Program-made: the position numbers and the translations under genes | Assembly: GCF_023115465.1 (NCBI RefSeq) | Contig: NZ_CP096034.1 | Location: 2,976,001-3,040,000, forward strand | Length of the DNA stretch: 64,000 nt | DNA from: Gottfriedia acidiceleris | GTDB taxonomy: Bacteria > Bacillota > Bacilli > Bacillales > Bacillaceae_G | Direction of reading: 5' to 3' | The notes under the pieces: model-generated | Database searches by the model: none | Told to the model about the DNA's origin: nothing | What the model saw: only the letters and a program-made list of their open reading frames with translations | Part shown: piece by piece, positions 56,268 to 64,000 of the stretch | Position numbering within the stretch: the stretch's first letter is position 1 | Layout of the letters: each line of letters begins with the position of its first letter

Positions 56268-56480
56268 TCAAGTTGGAAGAACTAAAATTCTTTGACCAGG
56301 TGTATATTGCATATAATGCTCGGGATCGGTACTTACAATTCTTTTAATTTCAAAAGCTGTACCCCCAACACTATCAACCAACATTGGAACACCATTGTAC
56401 TCCAAAAACTGCTGCGATGTATATTCTTGTTGATCAATAGGAAAAATCGATTCAATTGGCATAATTGTATAAAGAATCAA
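56268..56480 (-). CDS. ylzJ: YlzJ-like small protein
   Basis: The 70-residue product [20 protein letters not shown] with [19 protein letters not shown] and PGQRI matches the YlzJ family, which always follows tepA in bacilli. Function is unknown. The TTG start overlaps the tepA stop (TTGA), showing translational coupling, so it is very likely expressed despite its size. Confidence 0.85.
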   Translation of the reverse strand: MILYTIMPIESIFPIDQQEYTSQQFLEYNGVPMLVDSVGGTAFEIKRIVSTDPEHYMQYTPGQRILVLPT

Positions 56481-57232
56481 AATTCATTCTCCTCTTTATT
56501 AGACTTTTCTTTTCGTTCGTCAATTAATTCCTGCAACTTCTTCAGTGCTTGCCCAATTCCACCTACATCATCAATTAGTCCATATTTTACTGCATCTCCA
56601 CCGACTACATTAGAGCCGATATCTCTTGTTAAATTACCTTTTGTAAACATTAATTCCTTGAAACGTTCTTCCGTAATATTTGAATGCTTCGTAACAAAAC
56701 GAGTTACTCTTTCTTGCATTTTATCAAGATATTCAAATGTTTGAGGTACACCAATTACTAAACCAGTTAGACGAATTGGATGAATTGTCATTGTTGCCGT
56801 TTCAGCGATATATGAAAAGTCAGTACTTACTGCAATTGGTACTCCGATACTATGTCCACCACCTAAAACGATTGATACAGTAGGTTTCGTTAATGTCGCA
56901 ATCATTTCTGATATTGCAAGGCCTGCTTCCACATCTCCACCAACAGTATTTAGAACAATTAATAATCCTTCAATCTTAGGATTTTGTTCAATTGCCACTA
57001 ATTGCGGGATTAAATGTTCATATTTAGTTGTCTTGTTTTGAGGTGGTAATGCCACATGCCCTTCAATTTGTCCAATTATCGTTAAACAATGGATTTTTGA
57101 ATCATTGCTTGCTGGAACATTTGTTTGTCCTAATTGCTGAATTTTTTCAACAATGCTCATTTCCTTTTGATCATTTGGTTTTGGAGGTGCATCTTCGTTT
57201 GGAATAGGTGTTTCATTATTTGAATTTGTCAA
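56477..57232 (-). CDS. tepA: ClpP-like translocation-enhancing protease TepA
   Basis: TepA is a cytosolic ClpP/SppA-like serine protease reported in B. subtilis to help protein export. The 251-residue protein has [20 protein letters not shown], the nucleophile region [16 protein letters not shown] (Ser in GHSIG), and [18 protein letters not shown] set the start at TTG 57232 after AGGGGG; the ATG at 57250 overlaps this ribosome binding site. It is coupled to ylzJ by a 4-base overlap. Confidence 0.92.
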   Translation of the reverse strand: MTNSNNETPIPNEDAPPKPNDQKEMSIVEKIQQLGQTNVPASNDSKIHCLTIIGQIEGHVALPPQNKTTKYEHLIPQLVAIEQNPKIEGLLIVLNTVGGDVEAGLAISEMIATLTKPTVSIVLGGGHSIGVPIAVSTDFSYIAETATMTIHPIRLTGLVIGVPQTFEYLDKMQERVTRFVTKHSNITEERFKELMFTKGNLTRDIGSNVVGGDAVKYGLIDDVGGIGQALKKLQELIDERKEKSNKEENEF

Positions 57233-57328
57233 AACGGTTCCCCCTATCATTTTTCATACATGTTAGTATGTGAAAATAATAAGGAAATCATACCCATCTT
57301 TGATTAAGAAGTACTTCGCTATTTTAAA

Positions 57329-58999
57329 TTATACTTCCATTAAAATTGGAAGAATCATTGGTCTTCTTTTTGTTTCTTCATATAAGTAAGCGCTTAATCC
57401 ATCTCTTATTGAATTTTTTAATAATGTCCATTCAATTTGATCGTTCTGTAACATTTTTTCTGTAATATCTTTTACAATTTCAGTTGATCTAGTTATTAAT
57501 TTTTCGGACTCACGAACATATACAAAGCCACGAGTTATAATTTCTGGACCAGATATGATTACTTTCTTTTGCTTGTTAAATGTTACCACAACGATTAGTA
57601 TTCCATCTTGAGAAAGTAGCTTACGATCACGTAATACGATATTACCAACATCACCGACACCAATTCCGTCAATTAAAACGTTGCCAACTTCGATTTTTTC
57701 AGTTCGAGAAGCTTGACCATTTTTAAACGAAACGATATCACCTTTTTCAATAATAAAAATATCTTCTTTTGCCATCCCTACTTCTTCAGCAATATGTGAA
57801 TGTGCTTTTTGCATTCGATATTCACCATGAACTGGTATGAAATATTTTGGCTTCATCAATTCAAGCATTAACTTTAATTCTTCTTCATAGCCATGGCCAG
57901 ATACATGTACCTTCTTATAACCATAAATAACATTTGCACCAGCTCTAAATAATAGATTAACAGAAGTTGAAACTAACATTTCATTTCCTGGTATAGGTGT
58001 TGCCGCCATTAGTACAGTATCACCTTTTCGGATTGAAACTTGTTTATGCGTACCTTTAGCAATTTTTGAAAGGGCTGCCATCGGTTCTCCTTGAGTACCT
58101 GTTGTAAGGATGACAATATCTCTTTCTTTATAATTATCTGTATCAACAACTGAAATCATTAAATCATCAGGAATCGATAAATAATCTAATTCCTTTGCTA
58201 TTTCAATCGATTTCATCATACTACTTCCGACTACAGCTAGTTTTCTTTCAGAAGCTACACTTGCATCAATAACCTGTTGGATTCGATATATATTTGAAGA
58301 AAAGCAAGCTACTAAAACTCTTCCTTTTGCATTCATTATTTCTTTTTTTATTTCTTCCGATACTTTCTTTTCAGAGCCCGAAAACCCTTGTCTTTCTGCA
58401 TTTGTGCTATCAGATAGCAAACATAAGACACCTTTATCACCTATTAATGCTAGTTTGCCTAAATCAGCACCTGGAAAAGGACTTTTCGATTGATCAAATT
58501 TGAAGTCTCCAGTAAAAACGACAGCACCTTGTGGTGTATTCACACAAAATCCAAATGAATCAGGAATACTGTGAGTAGTCCTAAAAAAACTAATAGAACT
58601 ATTTTCAAATGTTAATAAAGTAGTTTCGTCATATAGTTCAAATTGCTCAAGGTTTTTAATACCCTTTTCACTTAATTTTTCTCTTATAAATAAATAAGCT
58701 AATTTATTCGTATAAAACTTTACTTGTGGAAGTTTATTCATAATATATGGAATCGCACCAATATGATCTTCATGTCCATGTGTTATAAAAACACCTACTA
58801 CTTTATGTGCGTTTTTCTCTAAATAACTTACATCTGGTATGACATGATCTATTCCGTACATTTCTTGGTCAGGAAATTTCAAACCTGCATCTAACACGTA
58901 AATCAAATCTCCAACTTCGACTACATACATGTTTTTTCCGATTTCTCCCACCCCACCAAGGGCAAAAACTTTTACTTGTTCCTTCATTTCCTTCACCAC
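57329..58999 (-). CDS. rnjB: Ribonuclease J2
   Basis: This metallo-beta-lactamase/beta-CASP ribonuclease has the metal motif HGHEDH (His74, His76, Asp78, His79), further ligands in TTHSIPDSFG, VFTGDFKFD and VSGHGYEEE, and the C-terminal domain ending at residue 556. Length and position between dapA and tepA identify rnjB and not rnjA. Together with RNase J1 and RNase Y it turns over mRNA. The start is GTG at 58999, eight bases after AGGAGG; an ATG four codons later is an alternative. Confidence 0.95.
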   Translation of the reverse strand: MVKEMKEQVKVFALGGVGEIGKNMYVVEVGDLIYVLDAGLKFPDQEMYGIDHVIPDVSYLEKNAHKVVGVFITHGHEDHIGAIPYIMNKLPQVKFYTNKLAYLFIREKLSEKGIKNLEQFELYDETTLLTFENSSISFFRTTHSIPDSFGFCVNTPQGAVVFTGDFKFDQSKSPFPGADLGKLALIGDKGVLCLLSDSTNAERQGFSGSEKKVSEEIKKEIMNAKGRVLVACFSSNIYRIQQVIDASVASERKLAVVGSSMMKSIEIAKELDYLSIPDDLMISVVDTDNYKERDIVILTTGTQGEPMAALSKIAKGTHKQVSIRKGDTVLMAATPIPGNEMLVSTSVNLLFRAGANVIYGYKKVHVSGHGYEEELKLMLELMKPKYFIPVHGEYRMQKAHSHIAEEVGMAKEDIFIIEKGDIVSFKNGQASRTEKIEVGNVLIDGIGVGDVGNIVLRDRKLLSQDGILIVVVTFNKQKKVIISGPEIITRGFVYVRESEKLITRSTEIVKDITEKMLQNDQIEWTLLKNSIRDGLSAYLYEETKRRPMILPILMEV

Positions 59000-59429
59000 A
59001 ACCTGTTCCTCCTAGTTAGTTCATTAAATTTACAGACCGTTCAAAATCTTACAAACATTATATCCTAGTCCGAACAGGTAAAACAAGATACATTCTTCCT
59101 TAAATAGGAAAATCGGATTACTTAGGGTATGTATTTTTAATCACTTTTTAACGCTCAGGTTGTTTTAGCGAACAGTAAAAAGAAAAATTGTTGTTTCCAC
59201 TTCATCTTTCCTTCTTAACGATAGGAGTAAAGATCACTTGAATTAAGCAGTAAAAATATGGGATACAAATAAACCATAATAAATCTTACTATGACGAGAA
59301 AATTGACAAAATCAACTCCAGGGGTGTTTTCAAAAATTGTCTATATTGAATTTCTATATTTTGTTGTATTTGAATGGTCAATTATTACTCAATGTTGGAA
59401 TATGAATATGTTAGAAAAGGAGGATCGAT
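59000..59429. other. Divergent promoter region between rnjB and the laccase gene
   Basis: The 430 bases are AT-rich and contain no frame or repeat that I can assign. Promoters for both genes should lie here. I looked for sigma-K-like CATA elements before cotA but found no convincing -35/-10 pair. Confidence 0.4.
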
Positions 59430-60992
59430 ATGAATTTTAATGACAGAGAGCCCCCAAAAATGAATCTTTCTAAATTCGTAGATGAACTACCCATTCCACC
59501 AATTTTAAAACCTCGCTGGAAAGAACATTTTTATACTTATTATGAAGTAACGATGACTGAGTTTAAGCAATCGCTCCATAGTGAGTTAAATGACTCAACT
59601 GTTTGGGGGTATGAAGGAAGCTATCCTGGACCTACAATTAAAGTAGAGCAAGGTGAAATCGTGTTTATTAAATGGATTAATGAACTCCCAGACAAACACC
59701 TGTTTCCGATAGATTATACTGTTCATGGTGCTCATAAAGATGTTCCTCAAGTAAGGACAGTTGTACATGTACATGGTGCTTGTGTTGAACCAGAAAGCGA
59801 TGGCTATCCTGAAGCTTGGTTTACAAAAGATTATAAACAAGTTGGTCGTTATTTTACAAAGCAAGTATATCGATATGATAATTGTGATAGTGCATCTACG
59901 CTTTGGTACCATGATCATGCACTTGGTATTACAAGGCTTAATATTTATGCTGGTTTAGCAGGATTCTATCTAATTAGTGATCAGAAGGAAAGTTTATTAA
60001 ATTTACCGAATGGGAAATATGATGTCCCGCTATTGATACAAGATAAAAGTTTTAATCACGATGGTTCACTTTATTATCCAGAACAACCAGATCAACCAAT
60101 CAAAGAACTACAAACGTCAATTATCCCTGAATTTATTGGTGATACAGTAATCGTCAATGGTAAAGTTCATCCTTATTTAAAAGTTGAACCAAGAAAATAT
60201 CGATTTAGGTTATTAAACGGTTCTAACTCACGCTTTTTTCGATTTAAGCTTGATACTGGTCAACTTATGTATCAAATCGCAACTGAAGGTGGATTCATGC
60301 AGCATCCGATCGGTATAAATGAGCTAATGTTATCCCCAGCTGAACGAGCGGAAGTAATTATCGATTTTACGAATCTTGAAGGTAAGAAGATTATCATGCA
60401 GAATGATGCTCCTACCCCATTTCCATCTGGAAAACCTGTTGATGAAAATACGGGAACTGTAATGCAATTTAAAGTTAGTTTGCCATTATCAAACGTGGAT
60501 ACGAGTATGATACCAGCTAATATGGTTACTATTCCAAAAATTAATGAACAGTCTGCTTCAATGAAGCGATACTTAACATTAGATCACAGGATGGATCAGT
60601 ATGGACGAGAAATAATGTTATTGGATAATAAACATTGGGATACCCCCATCTCAGAAAATCCGAAATTGGGAACGACCGAAATATGGTATTTAATTAACTT
60701 AACGCCAGATGCTCATCCTATTCATCTTCACTTAATCAATTTCAAAATCTTAGATCGTAGAAACTTTGATGTAGAAAAGTATAAAAAGGAAAGGATCCTT
60801 CATTACACAGATCCACCGACTCCACCAAATCCACAAGAATGTGGATGGAAGGACACTGTTCAAGCTAATCCAAATCAAGTAACTAGAATAATCATGAGGT
60901 TTGGGCCATTCACAGGATTATATGTTTGGCACTGTCATATGTTGGAACACGAGGACTATGAAATGATGAGACCATTTATTGTGATTCAATAG
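59430..60992 (+). CDS. cotA: CotA-type laccase (spore-coat multicopper oxidase)
   Basis: The 520-residue multicopper oxidase has all four copper motifs: HVHG (His113, His115), WYHDHALG (His161, His163), HPIHLHLI, and HCHMLEHEDYEMM with the type-1 Cys502, His507 and axial Met512. B. subtilis CotA (513 residues) oxidises phenols and bilirubin and makes the brown spore pigment. There is no signal peptide, as expected for a coat protein made in the mother cell. AAAGGAGGATC precedes the ATG. It is the only plus-strand gene in the last 42 kb. Confidence 0.93.
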   Translation: MNFNDREPPKMNLSKFVDELPIPPILKPRWKEHFYTYYEVTMTEFKQSLHSELNDSTVWGYEGSYPGPTIKVEQGEIVFIKWINELPDKHLFPIDYTVHGAHKDVPQVRTVVHVHGACVEPESDGYPEAWFTKDYKQVGRYFTKQVYRYDNCDSASTLWYHDHALGITRLNIYAGLAGFYLISDQKESLLNLPNGKYDVPLLIQDKSFNHDGSLYYPEQPDQPIKELQTSIIPEFIGDTVIVNGKVHPYLKVEPRKYRFRLLNGSNSRFFRFKLDTGQLMYQIATEGGFMQHPIGINELMLSPAERAEVIIDFTNLEGKKIIMQNDAPTPFPSGKPVDENTGTVMQFKVSLPLSNVDTSMIPANMVTIPKINEQSASMKRYLTLDHRMDQYGREIMLLDNKHWDTPISENPKLGTTEIWYLINLTPDAHPIHLHLINFKILDRRNFDVEKYKKERILHYTDPPTPPNPQECGWKDTVQANPNQVTRIIMRFGPFTGLYVWHCHMLEHEDYEMMRPFIVIQ

Positions 60993-61033
60993 GAGAATTC
61001 TGTTTTTTTGAGGATGAGTCCATTACATTAATA

Positions 61034-61080
61034 AAAACCACTTACGCCATCCAATTAACGGATTATTTGTAAGTGGTTTT
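61034..61080. terminator. Bidirectional terminator between cotA and dapA
   Basis: AAAACCACTTAC at 61034-61045 pairs perfectly with GTAAGTGGTTTT at 61069-61080. A and T runs on the two edges let it serve both convergent genes. Confidence 0.9.
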
Positions 61081-61084
61081 CTTA

Positions 61085-61978
61085 TTAATTACTTTGTAAT
61101 GCTTCGTCTAATTTATTTATTAATATACCGATCGTTGTGCGTTCAGCTTCTGAAAGTGGTACAAGCGGTAAACGAACTCCACCAACATCTAAACCTTTCA
61201 TTTGTAAAGCCGTTTTGATTGGACCTGGACTTGGAGCCATGAAGAATCCTTCAAATAATGGTAATAGTTTACGGTGTAAGAATTGTGCTTTAGCCATATC
61301 TCCAGTGAAGAAGCTTTCAGCTAATTGTTGCATTTCATTTCCTAACACGTGTGATGCAACTGAAACAGTTCCCTTTGAACCAATTGCAAATGCAGGAAGT
61401 GTTAGGCCGTCGTCACCACAGTATAATTCAAAGTCTTCAGGAGTACGGTCAATAATTTCCGTCATTATGCTTAAGTTACCAGTCGCATCTTTAATTGCAA
61501 CTACATTCGGAATTTCTGCTAATCTTACAACTGTATCTACAGAAAGGCTAGCAACTGTTCTACCTGGTACATTATATAACATTACAGGCAGTTCAGTACT
61601 TTTTGCTGCCGCTTTAAAGTGTTGATAAAGCCCTTCTTGGTTTGGTTTATTATAATAAGGTACAACTACCATTATTGCATCTACACCTAAAGCAGAAACC
61701 TTTTTCGTTAATTCAACTGTTTCACGAGTATTATTACTTCCTGTACCCGCGATTACAGGTACTCTTCCTGCTGCAGTTGAAACAACATGGCTAATTAATG
61801 CTAACTTTTCTTCAGAAGTTAACGTTGGGGATTCTCCAGTTGTTCCACAAACTACGATTGAATCCGTACCATTCTCAATTAAGTAGTTCACAAGTTTTGT
61901 TGTTTTTGCGAAATCAATATTTCCTTTTGAATCAAAAGGTGTTACCATCGCTGTTGAAATTTTACCAAATCTACTCAT
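61085..61978 (-). CDS. dapA: 4-Hydroxy-tetrahydrodipicolinate synthase
   Basis: DapA condenses pyruvate with aspartate semialdehyde, opening the lysine, diaminopimelate and dipicolinate branch. The 297-residue protein has CGTTGESPTLTSEEK, the catalytic Tyr135 in MLYNVPGRT, and the Schiff-base Lys163 in VAIKDATGNLS. GGAGTGG lies before the ATG. It follows dapG by 20 bases in the asd-dapG-dapA order, so the three genes form an operon. Confidence 0.97.
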   Translation of the reverse strand: MSRFGKISTAMVTPFDSKGNIDFAKTTKLVNYLIENGTDSIVVCGTTGESPTLTSEEKLALISHVVSTAAGRVPVIAGTGSNNTRETVELTKKVSALGVDAIMVVVPYYNKPNQEGLYQHFKAAAKSTELPVMLYNVPGRTVASLSVDTVVRLAEIPNVVAIKDATGNLSIMTEIIDRTPEDFELYCGDDGLTLPAFAIGSKGTVSVASHVLGNEMQQLAESFFTGDMAKAQFLHRKLLPLFEGFFMAPSPGPIKTALQMKGLDVGGVRLPLVPLSEAERTTIGILINKLDEALQSN

Positions 61979-61998
61979 TGTTCCACTCCGATCAAATA

Positions 61999-63228
61999 TT
62001 AATCCACTTTAACTGAACTAAGTTCAAATGCATCATGAAGTGCAGTAACTGCTTCGACCATATCTTCATTTTTGACAAGTACCCAAATAGTAGTATGACT
62101 GTCAGCTGATTGTAAAATTTGAATCCCTTTTTCAGCTAATGCAGTTACAATTTTAGAAGTTACGCCAGGTACTCCTGCAATTGCTGCACCAACTATTGAT
62201 ACTTTTGCACATCCTGTAGTGTATGAAGGCTCATAGCCAATACCTTTTAATACATCAATCGCTTTTGAAGCAACTTCATCACTTACAGTGTATACTACAC
62301 CATTAGGTGAGATATTAATAAAGTCTACACTTATTCCTTTATTTGCCATTGCTTTAAATACTTGAGAATGTAAATCAAAAGTATGTTCCTTTGAAGTTAC
62401 TCTAATTTGCGTAACATTCGGTACATGTGCGATTCCTGTAATTAAACGATCTTGAATATTTTCACCAATAATTCGTTGTGTAGGATTCGATGTTACTAGT
62501 GTACCTAAACTATTTGAATAAGTTGATCGAATTCGAATAGGTACCTTCCCTTGCATTGCAATTTCTACAGCTCTAGGATGAATTACTTTCGCCCCTTGAT
62601 ATGCCATATTACAAATTTCTGCATAAGTAACAACAGATAAAGGTCTTGCTTCTTTTACAATCCTTGGATCTGCTGTCATTACGCCTTCAACGTCAGTAAA
62701 GATTTCAATTGTTTCTGCGCCAACAGCAACCCCAAGTGCAGAAGCAGAAGTATCACTTCCACCTCTACCTAATGTTGTGATATCACCATTAGATGTTGAT
62801 CCTTGGAATCCTGCGACTACTACAACATCAAAGTTTTCTAGCTCTTTAATAAGACGTCCGCATTTCATATCAAGAATTTTTGCATTTCCAAATTCATCAT
62901 TTGTTCGGAAACCTGCAGATGCACCTGTCATAGCCATGGCATGAATACCGTTTTCATTCAATAAATTAGAAAAAACAATTGATGAAATGGTTTCACCACA
63001 AGACATTAATAAATCAAGTTCTCTTTGTGTAACCTTACTTTTTTTTGCGCCAACTAAATTTAATAGTGTATCTGTTGCATATGGTTCACCTTTTCGTCCC
63101 ATAGCAGAAACAACTACTACTAATTTATATCCTTTTTCTAATGCTTCTTTTATATGCTTAAGTGCGTGCTTTCTTCCATTTTCGTCACGTACTGAAGTCC
63201 CTCCAAATTTTTGGACTAATATTTTCAT
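61999..63228 (-). CDS. dapG: Aspartokinase I (diaminopimelate-sensitive)
   Basis: The 409-residue aspartate kinase has KFGGTSVRDENGR at the N terminus, GRGGSDTSASALGVAVGAE and EIFTDVEGVMTADPR in the kinase domain, and two ACT domains at the C terminus (about residues 265-409). In bacilli the copy in the dap operon is DapG, inhibited by meso-diaminopimelate; this identity is from context. AGAGGTG lies before the ATG. Its product feeds asd. Confidence 0.94.
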   Translation of the reverse strand: MKILVQKFGGTSVRDENGRKHALKHIKEALEKGYKLVVVVSAMGRKGEPYATDTLLNLVGAKKSKVTQRELDLLMSCGETISSIVFSNLLNENGIHAMAMTGASAGFRTNDEFGNAKILDMKCGRLIKELENFDVVVVAGFQGSTSNGDITTLGRGGSDTSASALGVAVGAETIEIFTDVEGVMTADPRIVKEARPLSVVTYAEICNMAYQGAKVIHPRAVEIAMQGKVPIRIRSTYSNSLGTLVTSNPTQRIIGENIQDRLITGIAHVPNVTQIRVTSKEHTFDLHSQVFKAMANKGISVDFINISPNGVVYTVSDEVASKAIDVLKGIGYEPSYTTGCAKVSIVGAAIAGVPGVTSKIVTALAEKGIQILQSADSHTTIWVLVKNEDMVEAVTALHDAFELSSVKVD

Positions 63229-63253
63229 TCTTGCACCTCTCTAGCAGTTTTCA

Positions 63254-64000
63254 CTAAATGATGCTTAACTCAATTAATCTTTCAGCAATTTGCACTGAAT
63301 TCCAAGCAGCACCTTTTAATAGATTATCTGAAACGATCCATAAATGGAATCCAAATGGATTATCTAGGTCTTTACGGATACGTCCTACAAATACTTCATT
63401 ACTTCCAATACTGTAAAATGGCATTGGATATAGTTGTTGTTCTGGATCATCTTGTAAAACGATTCCAGGTGCATCACTTAAAAGAGATTTAAGTTCCGCT
63501 ACCGATACTTCCTTATCAACTTCAATGTAAACTGACTCTGAGTGACCAGAAATTACAGGAAGTCTTACACAAGTTGCGCTAATTTGTAATTCAGGTAAAT
63601 GCATGATTTTTTTCGTTTCATTAATCATTTTCATTTCTTCATAAGTATATCCATTCTCAGTAAATACATCGATTTGTGGAATTGCGTTAAAAGCAATTTG
63701 ATAATGTTTCTCGCCACTTTTTACCGGTAATACTGATGGAGTTGCTTCTTCACCATTTAAGAATGCTTGCGCTTGTTCCTTTAATGCTTCAATTGCTGTA
63801 ACTCCAGCACCAGAAACGGCTTGGTAAGTTGAAACTACTACTTTATTTAAACCAATTGATTGACGAATTGGTTCTAAGGCAACAACCATTTGGATTGTTG
63901 AACAGTTAGGATTTGCAATTATACCTTTATGATTAAATAAATCTTTGTCATTTACTTCAGGTACAACTAAAGGTACATCTTCAGCCATTCTAAATGCACT
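63254..64000 (-). CDS. asd: Aspartate-semialdehyde dehydrogenase, C-terminal part (cut by right window edge)
   Basis: About 248 residues are visible before the stop; the frame is open through the window end (SAFRMAEDVPLVVPEVN), so an internal Met is not the true start. The catalytic Cys is in IANPNCSTIQM and the active-site His in CVRLPVISGHSESV. The enzyme reduces aspartyl phosphate to the semialdehyde shared by lysine, threonine and methionine synthesis. It precedes dapG and dapA, with about 25 bases between asd and dapG. Confidence 0.96.
   Translation of the reverse strand, partial: SAFRMAEDVPLVVPEVNDKDLFNHKGIIANPNCSTIQMVVALEPIRQSIGLNKVVVSTYQAVSGAGVTAIEALKEQAQAFLNGEEATPSVLPVKSGEKHYQIAFNAIPQIDVFTENGYTYEEMKMINETKKIMHLPELQISATCVRLPVISGHSESVYIEVDKEVSVAELKSLLSDAPGIVLQDDPEQQLYPMPFYSIGSNEVFVGRIRKDLDNPFGFHLWIVSDNLLKGAAWNSVQIAERLIELSII

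Noticed and set aside
59595-59958. Frames inside cotA on both strands
   Set aside because: All copper-binding motifs of the 520-residue laccase are in one continuous frame, so these are shadows.

Overview
The window comes from the chromosome of an AT-rich, Gram-positive, endospore-forming member of the Bacillaceae. The evidence is the set of sporulation genes (cotE, spoVS, spoIIIE, a cotA-type laccase), AGGAGG-like ribosome binding sites with frequent GTG and TTG starts, and a long minus-strand block in the order asd-dapG-dapA-rnjB-tepA-spoIIIE-(ymf genes)-pgsA-cinA-recA-rny-ymdB-spoVS-miaB-ricA-cotE-mutS-mutL. That order matches the mutL-to-asd region of Bacillus subtilis and relatives. It is not B. 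subtilis itself: korAB replaces tdh/kbl, nupNOPQ sits between ymfC and ymfF, ymfJ is absent, and a pyruvate formate-lyase system is present. I cannot name the genus with confidence.

Layout. 1-4.4 kb holds a fermentation locus: adhE (cut by the left edge) diverges from pflB-pflA. 4.4-8.6 kb is a scarred accessory stretch with three gene remnants, a secreted metalloprotease, small hypothetical genes and paired hairpin repeats. 8.6-13.7 kb carries hisC and a tyrosine/homogentisate catabolic operon (hppD, flavin reductase-like, fumarylacetoacetate hydrolase-like, hmgA). 14-16.4 kb is a probable electrophile or aldehyde stress locus: an HxlR-family regulator divergent from a flavodoxin-fold oxidoreductase and an iron alcohol dehydrogenase. 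16.5-21.7 kb has a PfkB kinase, a preQ1 riboswitch with queT, a VOC protein, an O-methyltransferase and a yobU/yobV-like pair. From 22 kb to the right edge almost everything is on the minus strand and is core genome; the exception is the plus-strand cotA-like laccase at 59.4-61.0 kb.

Functional groups: mismatch repair (mutSL) and recombination (recA, with LexA-box-like sites); tRNA modification and RNA turnover (miaB, ricA, rny, rnjB); a 2-oxoacid:ferredoxin oxidoreductase (korAB); an EF-P modification module (ymfF, ymfH, ymfI); membrane and shape functions (pgsA, rodZ); nucleoside uptake (nupNOPQ with the GntR regulator ymfC); and lysine/diaminopimelate synthesis (asd, dapG, dapA).

The most interesting non-coding structure is a family of intergenic arrays built of roughly 20-bp units (about 16.6, 21.75 and 30.1 kb) that share unit sequence and flanks. 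Next come a decayed IS200/IS605-type tnpB tail that keeps an omega-RNA-like 3' end (38.4-38.65 kb), covarying hairpins around a CPCC-domain gene, and a preQ1 riboswitch whose pseudoknot partner is the queT Shine-Dalgarno sequence. I found no CRISPR array, prophage, rRNA or tRNA gene, and no clear new multi-gene system.
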